A stretch of DNA of 64,000 bases from an uncultured Collinsella sp. (GTDB taxonomy: Bacteria; Actinomycetota; Coriobacteriia; Coriobacteriales; Coriobacteriaceae), in assembly GCA_958443265.1 (NCBI GenBank), contig CAUCKA010000006.1, forward strand, positions 1-64,000, given 5' to 3'. The position numbers and the translations under genes were made by a program. Of this stretch, positions 34,198-42,189 are shown in pieces; the stretch's first letter is position 1; each line of letters begins with the position of its first letter. The notes beneath the pieces are model-generated. The model did no database searches and had not been told where the DNA came from. It worked only from the letters and a program-made list of their open reading frames with translations.

Positions 34198-35961
34198 TTA
34201 ATGCTTGCCGCCGTGACTGTTGCGCCAGATCTCGCGGCCCAGCATCAGCGCCAGCACCAGCGCGCTCACGTAGCCCATAAAGCCAATGACCGGGATACCA
34301 AACACGACCGGCTCGATGCGCGCGTAGTACACCACCGACGAACCGATAAACAGGCCGGCGATTACAATTGCCATCGACATGCGATCGATAATTCCGCCCA
34401 GCTGTCGCAGCGCCTTATCGCTGCTCATAATCTGCGTGTTCACCTTAAGCTGGCCACGCGTGAGCATGCGCGAAGCCAAGCCCAGATACTCGGCCGCCTC
34501 GAGCGAGCCTTTTGCCGCGCGATAGCTGCTCGCGGCAAGATCGCGTCCCATATCACGCACGCGCGCATAGGTGCTCTTCTCGTTTTTGATGTGCGTCTGG
34601 ATAATCTGGATCATGTTGACGTTGGGCATGTACTCGGTCAGCAAACCCTCAAGCGTCACCATGCCGCGCGCGAACATCGTCACCACGCTCGGCAGCTCAA
34701 CATCATTCTTACGCGCGAGGTTTAACAGCGAGGTCAAAAACTCGCCGATATCCAGATCCTTCAGGTCAAGGCCCGCAAAGTCAGCCACGATAAAGTCCAA
34801 ATCGGACAAAAAGGCCGAATGATCGAGCTCAGCCGAGTCGCCACGCGTCACGGCGAAGCGCATGAGCGAATCCTTGAGCTTGGGCACGTCACCCTCGGCC
34901 ACGGCGAAAATCATGTCCTTTACGATACCGCGATCGTGGCTCGACATGCGTCCGACCATGCCCAAGTCGATAAAGTAAACGATGCCGTCCTTGAGGATGA
35001 TGTTTCCCGCATGCGGGTCGGCATGGAAAAAGCCGTCGTCGAGCACCTGCGTCGAGTAGTCCTCGACAATCGCGGCACCGATCTTTTCCAAGTCATAACC
35101 CTCGGCCACCAAGCGTTCAGGATCGGCGATCGAAATGCCGTCGACGTAGTCCATAACCACCACGTGCTCGGTGCACAGGTCCAGATAGGATTTAGGGCAC
35201 GTCACGCCATGAACGCTCTTATGGAACTCGTAGAAGTCGTTGAGGTTTTTGGCCTCGGCCAAAAAGTTGGTCTCCTCGCGAAATGAGGTCCACAACTCCT
35301 CGACTACGCCGTGCAGGTCAACGAATTGATCGGTGTTGACGAACTTGGAAACGATACGCACCACAGAGCGAATGATATCGATGTCCTGAGCCATCACCTG
35401 CTGCGCGCCGGGGCGCTGCACCTTGACGGCCACGTCCTCGCCCGTCACCAGACGTGCGCGGTGCACCTGCGCAAGCGATGCGCTACCAAGCGGATTGGGG
35501 TCGATCGCATCGAACATCTCCCCCAGGCGCAGGCCGTATTCTTCTTCCAGACAACTGAGTACGACCTCGTACGGCACCGGCTCCACGTCGGAGCGCAGAC
35601 GACGCAGCTCGTCGCAAAAGCGTTGCGGCAGAATCTCGGACCGGTTGGCCAGAATCTGCCCCATCTTGACGAACATGGGGCCGAGTTCCTCGAGCAGGCG
35701 GCGCAAACGAACCGGCGTGAGGTTATCCCACACGCGGTACTTTTTGACCAGACGAACAATCTGCCCGATGCGTTCGCGACGACCCGCCGGCGTGAGCTGG
35801 TATTCCTCGTCCGGCGCCATCGCGTCGGGCTCCTCGGGCACCATATCGACAGCACGCGGCTTCTTGCGAGCGCCCGAGACGGCGGCATCGACCTCATCGA
35901 CAACCGCCGCCTCGTCACCCAGAGGATCTAGATTGTTGTAATCGGTGGTGGAATCTGCCAT
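34198..35961 (-). CDS. ABC1/UbiB-family atypical kinase-like protein
   Basis: A 587-residue UbiB/AarF protein. The family-specific KxGQ motif is FVKMGQILANR, the alanine-rich nucleotide loop is PLGSASLAQVHRARL, and the catalytic region is FFHADPHAGNIILKDG followed by YFIDLGM. The last 60 residues contain two hydrophobic spans (MAIVIAGLFIGSSVVYYA and VIGFMGYVSALVLALML), as in membrane-bound UbiB. UbiB proteins are ATPases that aid quinone or other isoprenoid lipid metabolism. An acidic N-terminal 50 residues is extra. It begins eight bases after a phasin-like gene, so both are in one operon. Confidence 0.92.
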   Translation of the reverse strand: MADSTTDYNNLDPLGDEAAVVDEVDAAVSGARKKPRAVDMVPEEPDAMAPDEEYQLTPAGRRERIGQIVRLVKKYRVWDNLTPVRLRRLLEELGPMFVKMGQILANRSEILPQRFCDELRRLRSDVEPVPYEVVLSCLEEEYGLRLGEMFDAIDPNPLGSASLAQVHRARLVTGEDVAVKVQRPGAQQVMAQDIDIIRSVVRIVSKFVNTDQFVDLHGVVEELWTSFREETNFLAEAKNLNDFYEFHKSVHGVTCPKSYLDLCTEHVVVMDYVDGISIADPERLVAEGYDLEKIGAAIVEDYSTQVLDDGFFHADPHAGNIILKDGIVYFIDLGMVGRMSSHDRGIVKDMIFAVAEGDVPKLKDSLMRFAVTRGDSAELDHSAFLSDLDFIVADFAGLDLKDLDIGEFLTSLLNLARKNDVELPSVVTMFARGMVTLEGLLTEYMPNVNMIQIIQTHIKNEKSTYARVRDMGRDLAASSYRAAKGSLEAAEYLGLASRMLTRGQLKVNTQIMSSDKALRQLGGIIDRMSMAIVIAGLFIGSSVVYYARIEPVVFGIPVIGFMGYVSALVLALMLGREIWRNSHGGKH

Positions 35962-35969
35962 CTGCGCTG

Positions 35970-36386
35970 CTACTCGGCCTCTTCGGTATCCTTCGCATCG
36001 TCGGGCTCAACGGACTCGACGGGCACCGAGGTCACGTTGTCCTCGACTGAATCGACGATGTCGCGCACATGGGCCAGGAAGGCCGTGCGCTCGGGGGCGG
36101 TCATAACGCGGACGCGGGCAAGGATGAGCTCGTCGAGCACGCGCTGGGCCGCGGTCTCGCCCTGCATGCCCAAGCGCTCGGTCAGATCGGAGATGGTGCC
36201 ACCGGCCTGCTCAAACATGTCGGACACACTGCGGGCGATATCGGGGGTGGCGGTGTCCTTGCGGACCTGTTCGCCCTTGGTATTAAGGTCGTCGAGGACC
36301 TTTTTGCCGCCTTCGACGGCAACGGCGGCAGCGCCAAAGCCAACGTTGATGGCGCCGTTAACAAGCTGATCGAGTTTCATAACCAT
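35970..36386 (-). CDS. Phasin-like helical protein
   Basis: A 138-residue, mostly helical protein. The start VMKLDQLVNGAINVGFGAAAVAVEGGKKVLDDLNTKGE has the hydrophobic glycine/alanine helix and charged follow-up seen in phasin-family and poly-granule-associated proteins. The middle is ERLGMQGETAAQRVLDELILARVRVMT; the end is acidic. It could be a lipid-associated partner of the UbiB protein encoded eight bases downstream. The ATG at 36386 follows GGAG by six bases. Function is inferred from similarity of pattern and from operon position only. Confidence 0.7.
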   Translation of the reverse strand: MVMKLDQLVNGAINVGFGAAAVAVEGGKKVLDDLNTKGEQVRKDTATPDIARSVSDMFEQAGGTISDLTERLGMQGETAAQRVLDELILARVRVMTAPERTAFLAHVRDIVDSVEDNVTSVPVESVEPDDAKDTEEAE

Positions 36387-36485
36387 GGTTGTCTCCAATC
36401 ATAAACAACTGCATTGGCGTTCTTGTACCCAAGATCGAGTGAAAGCGACAAAGCGTTTTAGCGCTATTCGATCGACGGGAAATCC

Positions 36486-38009
36486 CTACCTCACGTTGTC
36501 GTTCATCGCGAAAGAGTTCTTCATGGCGCAGCTCGTGGTGTAGAGCACCTTGCCCAGTAGAGCATCGGTTTCCACGCGAACACGCTCGGCAAAGGCCTCG
36601 TTGGCGCGTGCAAGTTCGGCAGGCACTTCGGCCTCGGGCAGAACGGCTACGGCAGCGTCGACGTCATGGATCTGCTTGTGGCCCATGCCACCGACCTTCT
36701 CCTGATAATCCTCCACAGCGCGACCGCACTCATGGAAGCGGACGTCAGCCAGCGCGCCGATTAGGCGGTTGGCCCAGTAGAAGTTTTCGGACGTCACGCG
36801 AGCCTGCGTGTCGGCATAGTACTCGGGCATGGTCTCGACGTTGGCGTACAGCGGAACCAGCGCGTTAAACGAGTTGGAGCCAAAGGCCATCCACTGCACG
36901 GCGCGGTAGGCCGGCTGCACATAGGGGCGCAGCTGCAACACGGCGAGCTGGCTGTTGCGATTGATGCCGATGGGGCGATAGGCGCCACGCGTAGCGGGCG
37001 TGCCCTTGCTGCCGTAGCAGTCGTACTCCGTGCCCTGGTAGTGGCTCGAAAGCACGTACTTGATGTCCTCGATGGTCACCTTGCGCTCAGGCACACGGCT
37101 CCAGGGGATGTCGTCGCTCTCGGGCGTGTAGTCGGCATCGGGGCCGTCCCACACGTCGCTGGGGTTGAGACAGCGCTGCATGTACCAGGCGCGCGGCGTG
37201 TTGTAGACATGGTCGCTGTCGCTGTGCGAGCCAAAGGCCTCGCGCGGGTTAAAGACCGTCGCCGGGCCGTCGCCCTCGACGCCCAGCGTCAGGTCCAGAT
37301 GCCACTCGGCCATCCAGGCGCGCAAGTCGGCGGAGCACATGTGGTCGGCCTGGGCGCCCTCGGCGTCATCCAGGTCAAAGCTGTCGATACCCAGCTGGTT
37401 GGGCATGGTCACATAGGCGTCGTCAGGCACGCGCTTGGCGATCCAGTGGTGACCACCGATGGTCTCGAGCCACCAGATCTCGTCCACATCACTAAAGGCG
37501 ATGCCGTTGTTCTCGTAGGTGCCGTAGCGCTCGAGCAGATCGCCCAGGATACGAACGCCGTCGCGGGCGGACTTAGCGTACGGCAGGACCAGGGTCACCA
37601 TGTCCTCCTCGCCCAGACCACCAGGCTGCGCCGGCACATAGCCGTCCTCACCCTCGTTGCCCTTGGCGGGCACGTAGTCCACGAGCGGGTCGGCGCCGCG
37701 AACGCGCTCATTGGTGGTGAGCGTCTCGGTTGCGGACATGCCCACATTGAGCTCGTTGAAACCGGCCTCGGCCCAGATGCCGTGGCCCGGGACAACATCG
37801 GGGACGCTCGTGTAGCGCATGGGGTTATCGGGCAGCTCAACGGTCAGGTGACTCAGGACGCTCGTGTAGACGCGCGGCTGCTCGTCGGGATGCACCACGC
37901 GCATGCGCTTGGGCTCAAACACCCCGTTGGACGAGTCCTCGTTACGCGCGACAAGCGTCGACCCGTCGTAGCTCGCGTTCTTACCGACCAGAATCGTTGT
38001 GCACGGCAT
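36486..38009 (-). CDS. pepD: C69-family dipeptidase (PepD)
   Basis: A 507-residue peptidase of family C69, N-terminal nucleophile hydrolases that cleave dipeptides. The N-terminus MPCTTILVGKNASYDGSTL places the nucleophile cysteine at position 3, exposed after removal of the first residues; ARNEDS follows as usual. WWLETIGGHHWIAKRVPDD is the conserved central block. The protein lacks an export signal, so it acts in the cytosol. The second ATG (38009) has AAGGAGG six bases upstream and is the better start. It lies alone, with a MITE-like repeat upstream. Together with the M20 dipeptidase at 1-146 it indicates peptide-based growth. Confidence 0.9.
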   Translation of the reverse strand: MPCTTILVGKNASYDGSTLVARNEDSSNGVFEPKRMRVVHPDEQPRVYTSVLSHLTVELPDNPMRYTSVPDVVPGHGIWAEAGFNELNVGMSATETLTTNERVRGADPLVDYVPAKGNEGEDGYVPAQPGGLGEEDMVTLVLPYAKSARDGVRILGDLLERYGTYENNGIAFSDVDEIWWLETIGGHHWIAKRVPDDAYVTMPNQLGIDSFDLDDAEGAQADHMCSADLRAWMAEWHLDLTLGVEGDGPATVFNPREAFGSHSDSDHVYNTPRAWYMQRCLNPSDVWDGPDADYTPESDDIPWSRVPERKVTIEDIKYVLSSHYQGTEYDCYGSKGTPATRGAYRPIGINRNSQLAVLQLRPYVQPAYRAVQWMAFGSNSFNALVPLYANVETMPEYYADTQARVTSENFYWANRLIGALADVRFHECGRAVEDYQEKVGGMGHKQIHDVDAAVAVLPEAEVPAELARANEAFAERVRVETDALLGKVLYTTSCAMKNSFAMNDNVR

Positions 38010-38097
38010 GCGCATCCTCCTTGAGCGAAGAAATCAAACGGCAACAGTGTATCGCTTCAGCGCAAAAAGGGCGAAACCACGGTACTGGCAACCCCTG

Positions 38098-38325
38098 TGG
38101 TCAAAAAATGCCAAATATGAGTACTGTCACCAATTTAGTAGCAGCAATTAAACCGAATGCAGGTGTCGATAATCTGCATTTATTCAAAAGCTTGACAATG
38201 TAATTCCTCATAAGTCCAATAAAATAGGCTCTCTATCGATAATAAATACCGATAGAGAGCCAAAATGACCTAAAACATATGTGACTATCTTGGCAACAGT
38301 ACTCATATTTGGCGTTTTTTGACCA
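38098..38325. repeat. MITE-like element with 30-base terminal inverted repeats
   Basis: TGGTCAAAAAATGCCAAATA plus TGAGTACTGT (38098-38127) and its complement (38296-38325) match in 29 of 30 bases. The inside is AT-rich and carries a 12-pair hairpin GGCTCTCTATCG/CGATAGAGAGCC (38226-38261). No ORF is present. It fills the gap between pepD and folD. The composition is far from the neighbouring genes, which suggests a mobile, non-autonomous element. Confidence 0.8.
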
Positions 38326-38363
38326 CGTGGTATATGTCAAACCCCTCAAACAGCCCAAAACGC

Positions 38364-39218
38364 CTATTTCGATGCGCGCTCCGCCGCTTCAATCACGTGT
38401 TTGGCAAGGATCGCGGTAGTCACAGCCCCCACGCCGCCCGGCACGGGTGTGATGGCGTTAACGACCGGCTCCGCAGCATCAAAATCGACGTCGCCGACCA
38501 GCTTGCCGGCGGCCTCGTCCCAGTTGATGCCCACATCGATGATCGTCTGGCCCTCGCGAACCGCATCCGCGCCAATCGTGCGCGCACGTCCAACCGCGGC
38601 AACAACAATGTCGGCAGAACGGCACTCGGCAGCCAAGTCGCGCGTATGCGTATGGCACGTCGTCACCGTGGCATTGCGAGCCGTAAGCATGGCGGCAACG
38701 GGACGGCCAATCACCAGCGACCGACCAACGACCGCGACCTTGGCCCCATCCAGCTCAACGCCGTAATGGTCCAGCAACGCCAGCACGGCCTCGGCCGTGC
38801 AAGGAGCAAAGCCCTCGCCTCGCCCCGAAAGCGTGGCAAGCAGCGAGGCCGGCGTCATGGAGTCAACATCCTTGGCAGGATCGAGTGCCGCGGCAACTGC
38901 ATCCTCGTCAAGCCCAGCAGGCAACGGGCGAAACATCAGGCATCCGTGAACAGCGGGATCGGCATTGATGTCCTTAATAGCCGCCAGCAACTCGTCCTGC
39001 GAAACATCGGCAGGAAGCAAAACACGGCGGGCCTCAATACCAACCTTCTCGCAGCGCTTGAGAGCACCGCGCTCGTAGGAAAGGTCGTCCTCGCGCTCGC
39101 CTACACGGACAATGGCCAGCGTCGGGACGATGCCCTGTTCGCGCAGAACAGCACAACGAGCGGCAAGCTCCTCGGTCAAAGCACGGGCAACGGGAGCACC
39201 CTTCAGCAGCTCTGCCAT
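38364..39218 (-). CDS. folD: FolD-like methylenetetrahydrofolate dehydrogenase lacking cyclohydrolase residues
   Basis: A 284-residue FolD homologue. The NADP site VVGRSLVIGRP and the late NAITPVPGGVGAVTT are intact. In the folate site, tyrosine Y48 is kept, but the lysine four residues later, K56 of the E. coli enzyme and essential for cyclohydrolase, is alanine (A52, SYERGALKRC). The glutamine of the VQLPLP motif is also lost (MFRPLP, F96). Aspartate of KDVD is present (D117/D119). The enzyme is therefore probably only a dehydrogenase. The gene starts two bases after the stop of fchA, whose product has the missing cyclohydrolase activity. The ATG at 39218 has AGAGGGG upstream. Confidence 0.92.
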   Translation of the reverse strand: MAELLKGAPVARALTEELAARCAVLREQGIVPTLAIVRVGEREDDLSYERGALKRCEKVGIEARRVLLPADVSQDELLAAIKDINADPAVHGCLMFRPLPAGLDEDAVAAALDPAKDVDSMTPASLLATLSGRGEGFAPCTAEAVLALLDHYGVELDGAKVAVVGRSLVIGRPVAAMLTARNATVTTCHTHTRDLAAECRSADIVVAAVGRARTIGADAVREGQTIIDVGINWDEAAGKLVGDVDFDAAEPVVNAITPVPGGVGAVTTAILAKHVIEAAERASK

Positions 39219-39220
39219 GG

Positions 39221-39853
39221 CTATCCCCTCTTCCTGGCGGCGTCGGCGGCGCGGCGCGCCAGCGCATCGGCGCGCGGCAGCCACGTATCCAGCAGCTCAT
39301 CGCACGCTGCCTCGAGCTCCTCGGCGCGGGCACGATCCTTCATGGACGTGGTGTTCGCAAAGAGCGTCAGGCTCGCGCCCTGCATGGCGGCGCGGCAGAA
39401 CACGGCACCGCACGCCACGTCGGACAGCAACTGGCGCGAGCCCTTGTCCGCCATGTCCTCGAGCAGCGCCAGCGCACGACCACAGGCGTCCATAATGCGG
39501 TACGGTGGCATGGCCGCCACGTGCAACGCGTCCTGAATCGCCGCAGGTCGAGCCGGGTTCTCGCGCGGAACACCGTACGCAGCGGACACCTGGCCGTACG
39601 CACGAACGTCCTCGGCGACCAGGCTCACAAGTTCCTGCGCCAACTCATCCGCCTGGGCAAATGCGCAAGTCAGATCGTCTGCGCGATCGGCAAGCGCGGG
39701 ATTGGTCGCCCCGTAGCGTGCGACCATCCCGCAAAGCGAGGCGCCCAGTGCACCTACAAAGGCGCTCGCGCTACCGCCGCCGGGAACGGGCTCGCGCGCG
39801 GCAAGCGCCTCGGCAAAACCGCGACAGGTTTTATCCATCATCTCTTGGCTCAT
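39221..39853 (-). CDS. fchA: Methenyltetrahydrofolate cyclohydrolase (cyclodeaminase/FchA family)
   Basis: A 210-residue protein of the formiminotransferase-cyclodeaminase C-terminal family. PVPGGGSASAFVGALGASL (about 24-42) is the family signature, followed by the SLVAEDVRAYGQV helix. Stand-alone members such as FchA open methenyl-THF to 10-formyl-THF; others deaminate formimino-THF. No formiminotransferase domain is attached. The gene overlaps the ribosome binding site of folD, so both are made together, which points to the cyclohydrolase role. fhs at 51473 supplies 10-formyl-THF from formate. The ATG at 39853 follows AGAGGT. Confidence 0.88.
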   Translation of the reverse strand: MSQEMMDKTCRGFAEALAAREPVPGGGSASAFVGALGASLCGMVARYGATNPALADRADDLTCAFAQADELAQELVSLVAEDVRAYGQVSAAYGVPRENPARPAAIQDALHVAAMPPYRIMDACGRALALLEDMADKGSRQLLSDVACGAVFCRAAMQGASLTLFANTTSMKDRARAEELEAACDELLDTWLPRADALARRAADAARKRG

Positions 39854-39899
39854 CGAAACACCTCTGCCCACCGCGCCGGCCACCACGGGCCGCACGCAT

Positions 39900-39942
39900 A
39901 ATAAAAAATGGGACAACGACGCCAGGAAGCGGTTGTCTCATT
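39900..39942 (-). terminator. Intrinsic terminator upstream of fchA
   Basis: On the minus strand AATGAGACAAC pairs with GTTGTCCCATT, with a 14-base loop and TTTTTTATT tail. It ends transcription of the zinc-ribbon gene (40039-40878) and isolates the fchA-folD operon. Confidence 0.85.
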
Positions 39943-40038
39943 CATCGATCTTGTCCAAGCCAGTCTAGCCCATAAGACAAAGACTGTCAGGAGCTCTGGT
40001 TATCGGCGTTTCCGATTGCCCGCTATAGGCACGGACGC

Positions 40039-40878
40039 CTAGTCCACCTGAAACGTCGGCAGCAGCGTGTCGATAATCTTCGACCCCATGTCGCGGTTTG
40101 CAGTCGAGTACTCCAAATGCGCCGTGGCAATCGTCGAATCCGTGACAATCGTCTTTTCGTAAATGACCGTATCGCCCTCGCGCCACGAAACCACGTACCA
40201 GTTGTCGCCCTCTGCGGTATAGAGGTCGGCCTTGCCCGAGGTGTCCGCGTCGACGAACATCTCATGCGCGGTTTCTTCGTTAATGTTGACGTAGCCAAAC
40301 AGGTTGATTACAAAGCCCGTCTCCGGATCCTCATACCTGGCGCCGCTGCCGCTGGAAGTATCTTCCATCTCAAAGCGATTGGGAATCGACATGCTATAAG
40401 GGTGCATGTCGTTCGTGTACGTATACACGTCGGTCAGGTAATCGTCCGAATCGCCCGAGCCGTAGTATGCCGACTCGTCCTCGGGAACGGCCTCGTCATC
40501 GGGCGACGAGGATTCCTTGGACTTGGACTTGTCGCTCTTCTTCTTGGCAGAAGAATCTTTCTCGTCCGAAGATCCAGTATCGATCACCGAAATCTGCGTG
40601 CCGGAGCTCTTGGACCCGTTAAGCATCGTGAGCGCAAACACCGTGCCACCCCCAAGGAGTACCACGGCGGCACACGCCACCGCGATGACAATCGGAGCTT
40701 TGCTCTTAGGCTTTTGAGGCGCGGGCGCGACCGGCGGCATCGACTGGGTTAAGCCCGGGGCAGGGGAAGGACCAGCGCCCGTAGGCGTCGGCACGGAACC
40801 GCCCGTAAGCGAAGCCCCACAGTGCGTACAAAACGTCGATCCATCAGGCACTTGCTGTCCGCATTTTTGACAGAACAT
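40039..40878 (-). CDS. Zinc-ribbon membrane protein with extracellular domain
   Basis: A 279-residue protein. The first 22 residues form a zinc ribbon, CQKCG then FCTHCG. A proline-rich stretch follows, then one membrane span (IVIAVACAAVVLLGGGTVFAL, about 67-87). After a Ser/Lys/Asp-rich spacer there is a compact domain (about 155-279: MHPYSMSIPNRFEM ... DTVIYEKTIV ... SKIIDTLLPTFQVD). The zinc ribbon would be inside the cell and the domain outside. I do not recognise the outer domain. Similar zinc-ribbon plus span proteins are common in Coriobacteriia. The start has AAAGG upstream. Confidence 0.8.
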   Translation of the reverse strand: MFCQKCGQQVPDGSTFCTHCGASLTGGSVPTPTGAGPSPAPGLTQSMPPVAPAPQKPKSKAPIVIAVACAAVVLLGGGTVFALTMLNGSKSSGTQISVIDTGSSDEKDSSAKKKSDKSKSKESSSPDDEAVPEDESAYYGSGDSDDYLTDVYTYTNDMHPYSMSIPNRFEMEDTSSGSGARYEDPETGFVINLFGYVNINEETAHEMFVDADTSGKADLYTAEGDNWYVVSWREGDTVIYEKTIVTDSTIATAHLEYSTANRDMGSKIIDTLLPTFQVD

Positions 40879-41004
40879 CGTTCGACCTTTCGTGGTTTAG
40901 CTTTTGTCACAGCCAAGTCTATACGCCCCCACCCAGGGCGCTGTTGCGCAACATGGAAAAGTCGATGCCGAGCCGAGCCGTCCCATGCGCCCAGTGCCCC
41001 AAAC

Positions 41005-41217
41005 ATGGGACACATGGCCCACCTTTCGAGACTCCCGGGCAGCACAAGCTAGGGCATACAAGACTCCGCCCGCATCCTCGCACGCGCGCCGCTAAAAGCG
41101 AGGGCGCCCAACCCCGGGGAGGGCCGACGGCACCGGCCCTCCCCGGGGTTGGGCGCCCGAACATATTGCCACTTAACGGCGCAAATCCGGCCCTCAGAAT
41201 GGGACACATGGCCCACC
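41005..41217. repeat. Long GC-rich hairpin flanked by 19-base direct repeats
   Basis: ATGGGACACATGGCCCACC occurs at 41005-41023 and again at 41199-41217. Between them GGGCGCCCAACCCCGGGGAG plus GGCCG (41102-41126) pairs perfectly over 25 bases with 41134-41158, leaving a seven-base loop. No T-run follows. Together with surrounding DNA it fills the 411-base gap (40879-41289) between divergent genes. It may be a small mobile or structural element. Confidence 0.8.
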
Positions 41218-41289
41218 CTAGCGAGCCGTCCACGCGTACAGTAAAGACAGGTAATCCATGGGCGGTTACAGATCGAGGAGGACACGACC

Positions 41290-41883
41290 ATGAAAAAGAA
41301 GGCCTTTGCGATTCTCACCCTCTGCATTAGTCTCTTTGCCGCGGTTGCCCTGGTGGGCTGCGGTGGCAGCGGCGGCGCTACCGGAAGTGGCGGTGGCGGC
41401 GGAGCAGAAAAGCCAGCCGTGGATATGAGGACCGACTTCATTTGGTTTAAGGTCGAGGTCCCCAAGGGCGTCGAGATCACCGACGTCGCAGGCGACACCG
41501 CCGACAGGGCCCAGTTTAAGTTTACCGAGAGCGAGCATGCGAGCGACCGCTTCATTCCCGTCTTCGACCCCGACAAGAACGCCGACGAGCTGTTCGACTA
41601 CGAGGCAAAGTGGAAGGCCAACTCCGGATGGACCGAAAGCGACCCCGTTAAATACAACGGCAAGACCTGGCGCAGTGCTTACTTCACGCACTCGGGCGGC
41701 GTAACGACTGAGTACTTCACCGACGTTGAGGGCGGCAGCGTGTACGTGCGCATCGACAATGTCGAGGAGCACAAGGACGCCGTCGAGACCATGATGAAGT
41801 CACTGGAGTTTGCCGACGACATCGCCGAGGCAAAGACCGAGGCCATGGACGTCAAGCTCGACGATATCGAGATCAAGCGCTAA
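41290..41883 (+). CDS. Secreted lipoprotein of unknown function
   Basis: A 197-residue protein with a lipoprotein signal peptide: basic MKKK, a hydrophobic core and the lipobox ALVGC, so the cysteine (about residue 24) would be acylated. A Gly/Ser-rich linker follows. The mature domain (about 45-180) contains WFKVEVPKGVEITD, KYNGKTWRSAYFTHSGG and YFTDVEGGSVYVRI, a mainly beta fold I do not recognise. It resembles in layout the outer domain of the gene at 40039. The ATG follows a strong GAGGAGG site. Confidence 0.82.
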   Translation: MKKKAFAILTLCISLFAAVALVGCGGSGGATGSGGGGGAEKPAVDMRTDFIWFKVEVPKGVEITDVAGDTADRAQFKFTESEHASDRFIPVFDPDKNADELFDYEAKWKANSGWTESDPVKYNGKTWRSAYFTHSGGVTTEYFTDVEGGSVYVRIDNVEEHKDAVETMMKSLEFADDIAEAKTEAMDVKLDDIEIKR

Positions 41884-42189
41884 GCGACTGGCGAGCGCAA
41901 TGGGAAACACGAGCGCAGCGCAAGCAAGCGACAGTAACCCAGTGCTTCGCACCAAGGGAGGGCCGGTAAACCGACCCTCCCTCTCTTATGCCGGCAGCCG
42001 ACGAACGCGAGGACGCCGAGCGCCAAAGCCCTCCCCAAGCGCAGCAGCGGCACAAAATGGACAGGCGCCCCAGCACGTCCACCCGCCGATTTATGCCGCC
42101 GCGCAGGAAATTAAGTCGACGCCTTTAAACATCCGGGCAGTATAGTGACCAAAACGAGCGCATAACCGCACCCTGCGAATGGAGGAGTT
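41884..42189. other. Intergenic stretch with one terminator-like hairpin
   Basis: This 306-base stretch contains no gene I can support. It holds the hairpin at 41956-41981 and, at its right end, the ribosome binding site (GGAGGAG) of the PI-PLC gene. A possible -10 TATAGT lies at 42141-42146. Confidence 0.5.
41956..41981 (+). terminator. Terminator-like hairpin after the lipoprotein gene
   Basis: GGGAGGG-C-CGGT pairs with ACCG-A-CCCTCCC, with one C-A mismatch and a two-base loop, followed by TCTCTTATG. The same design with the mismatch at the same place recurs at 47363-47389. Confidence 0.65.
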
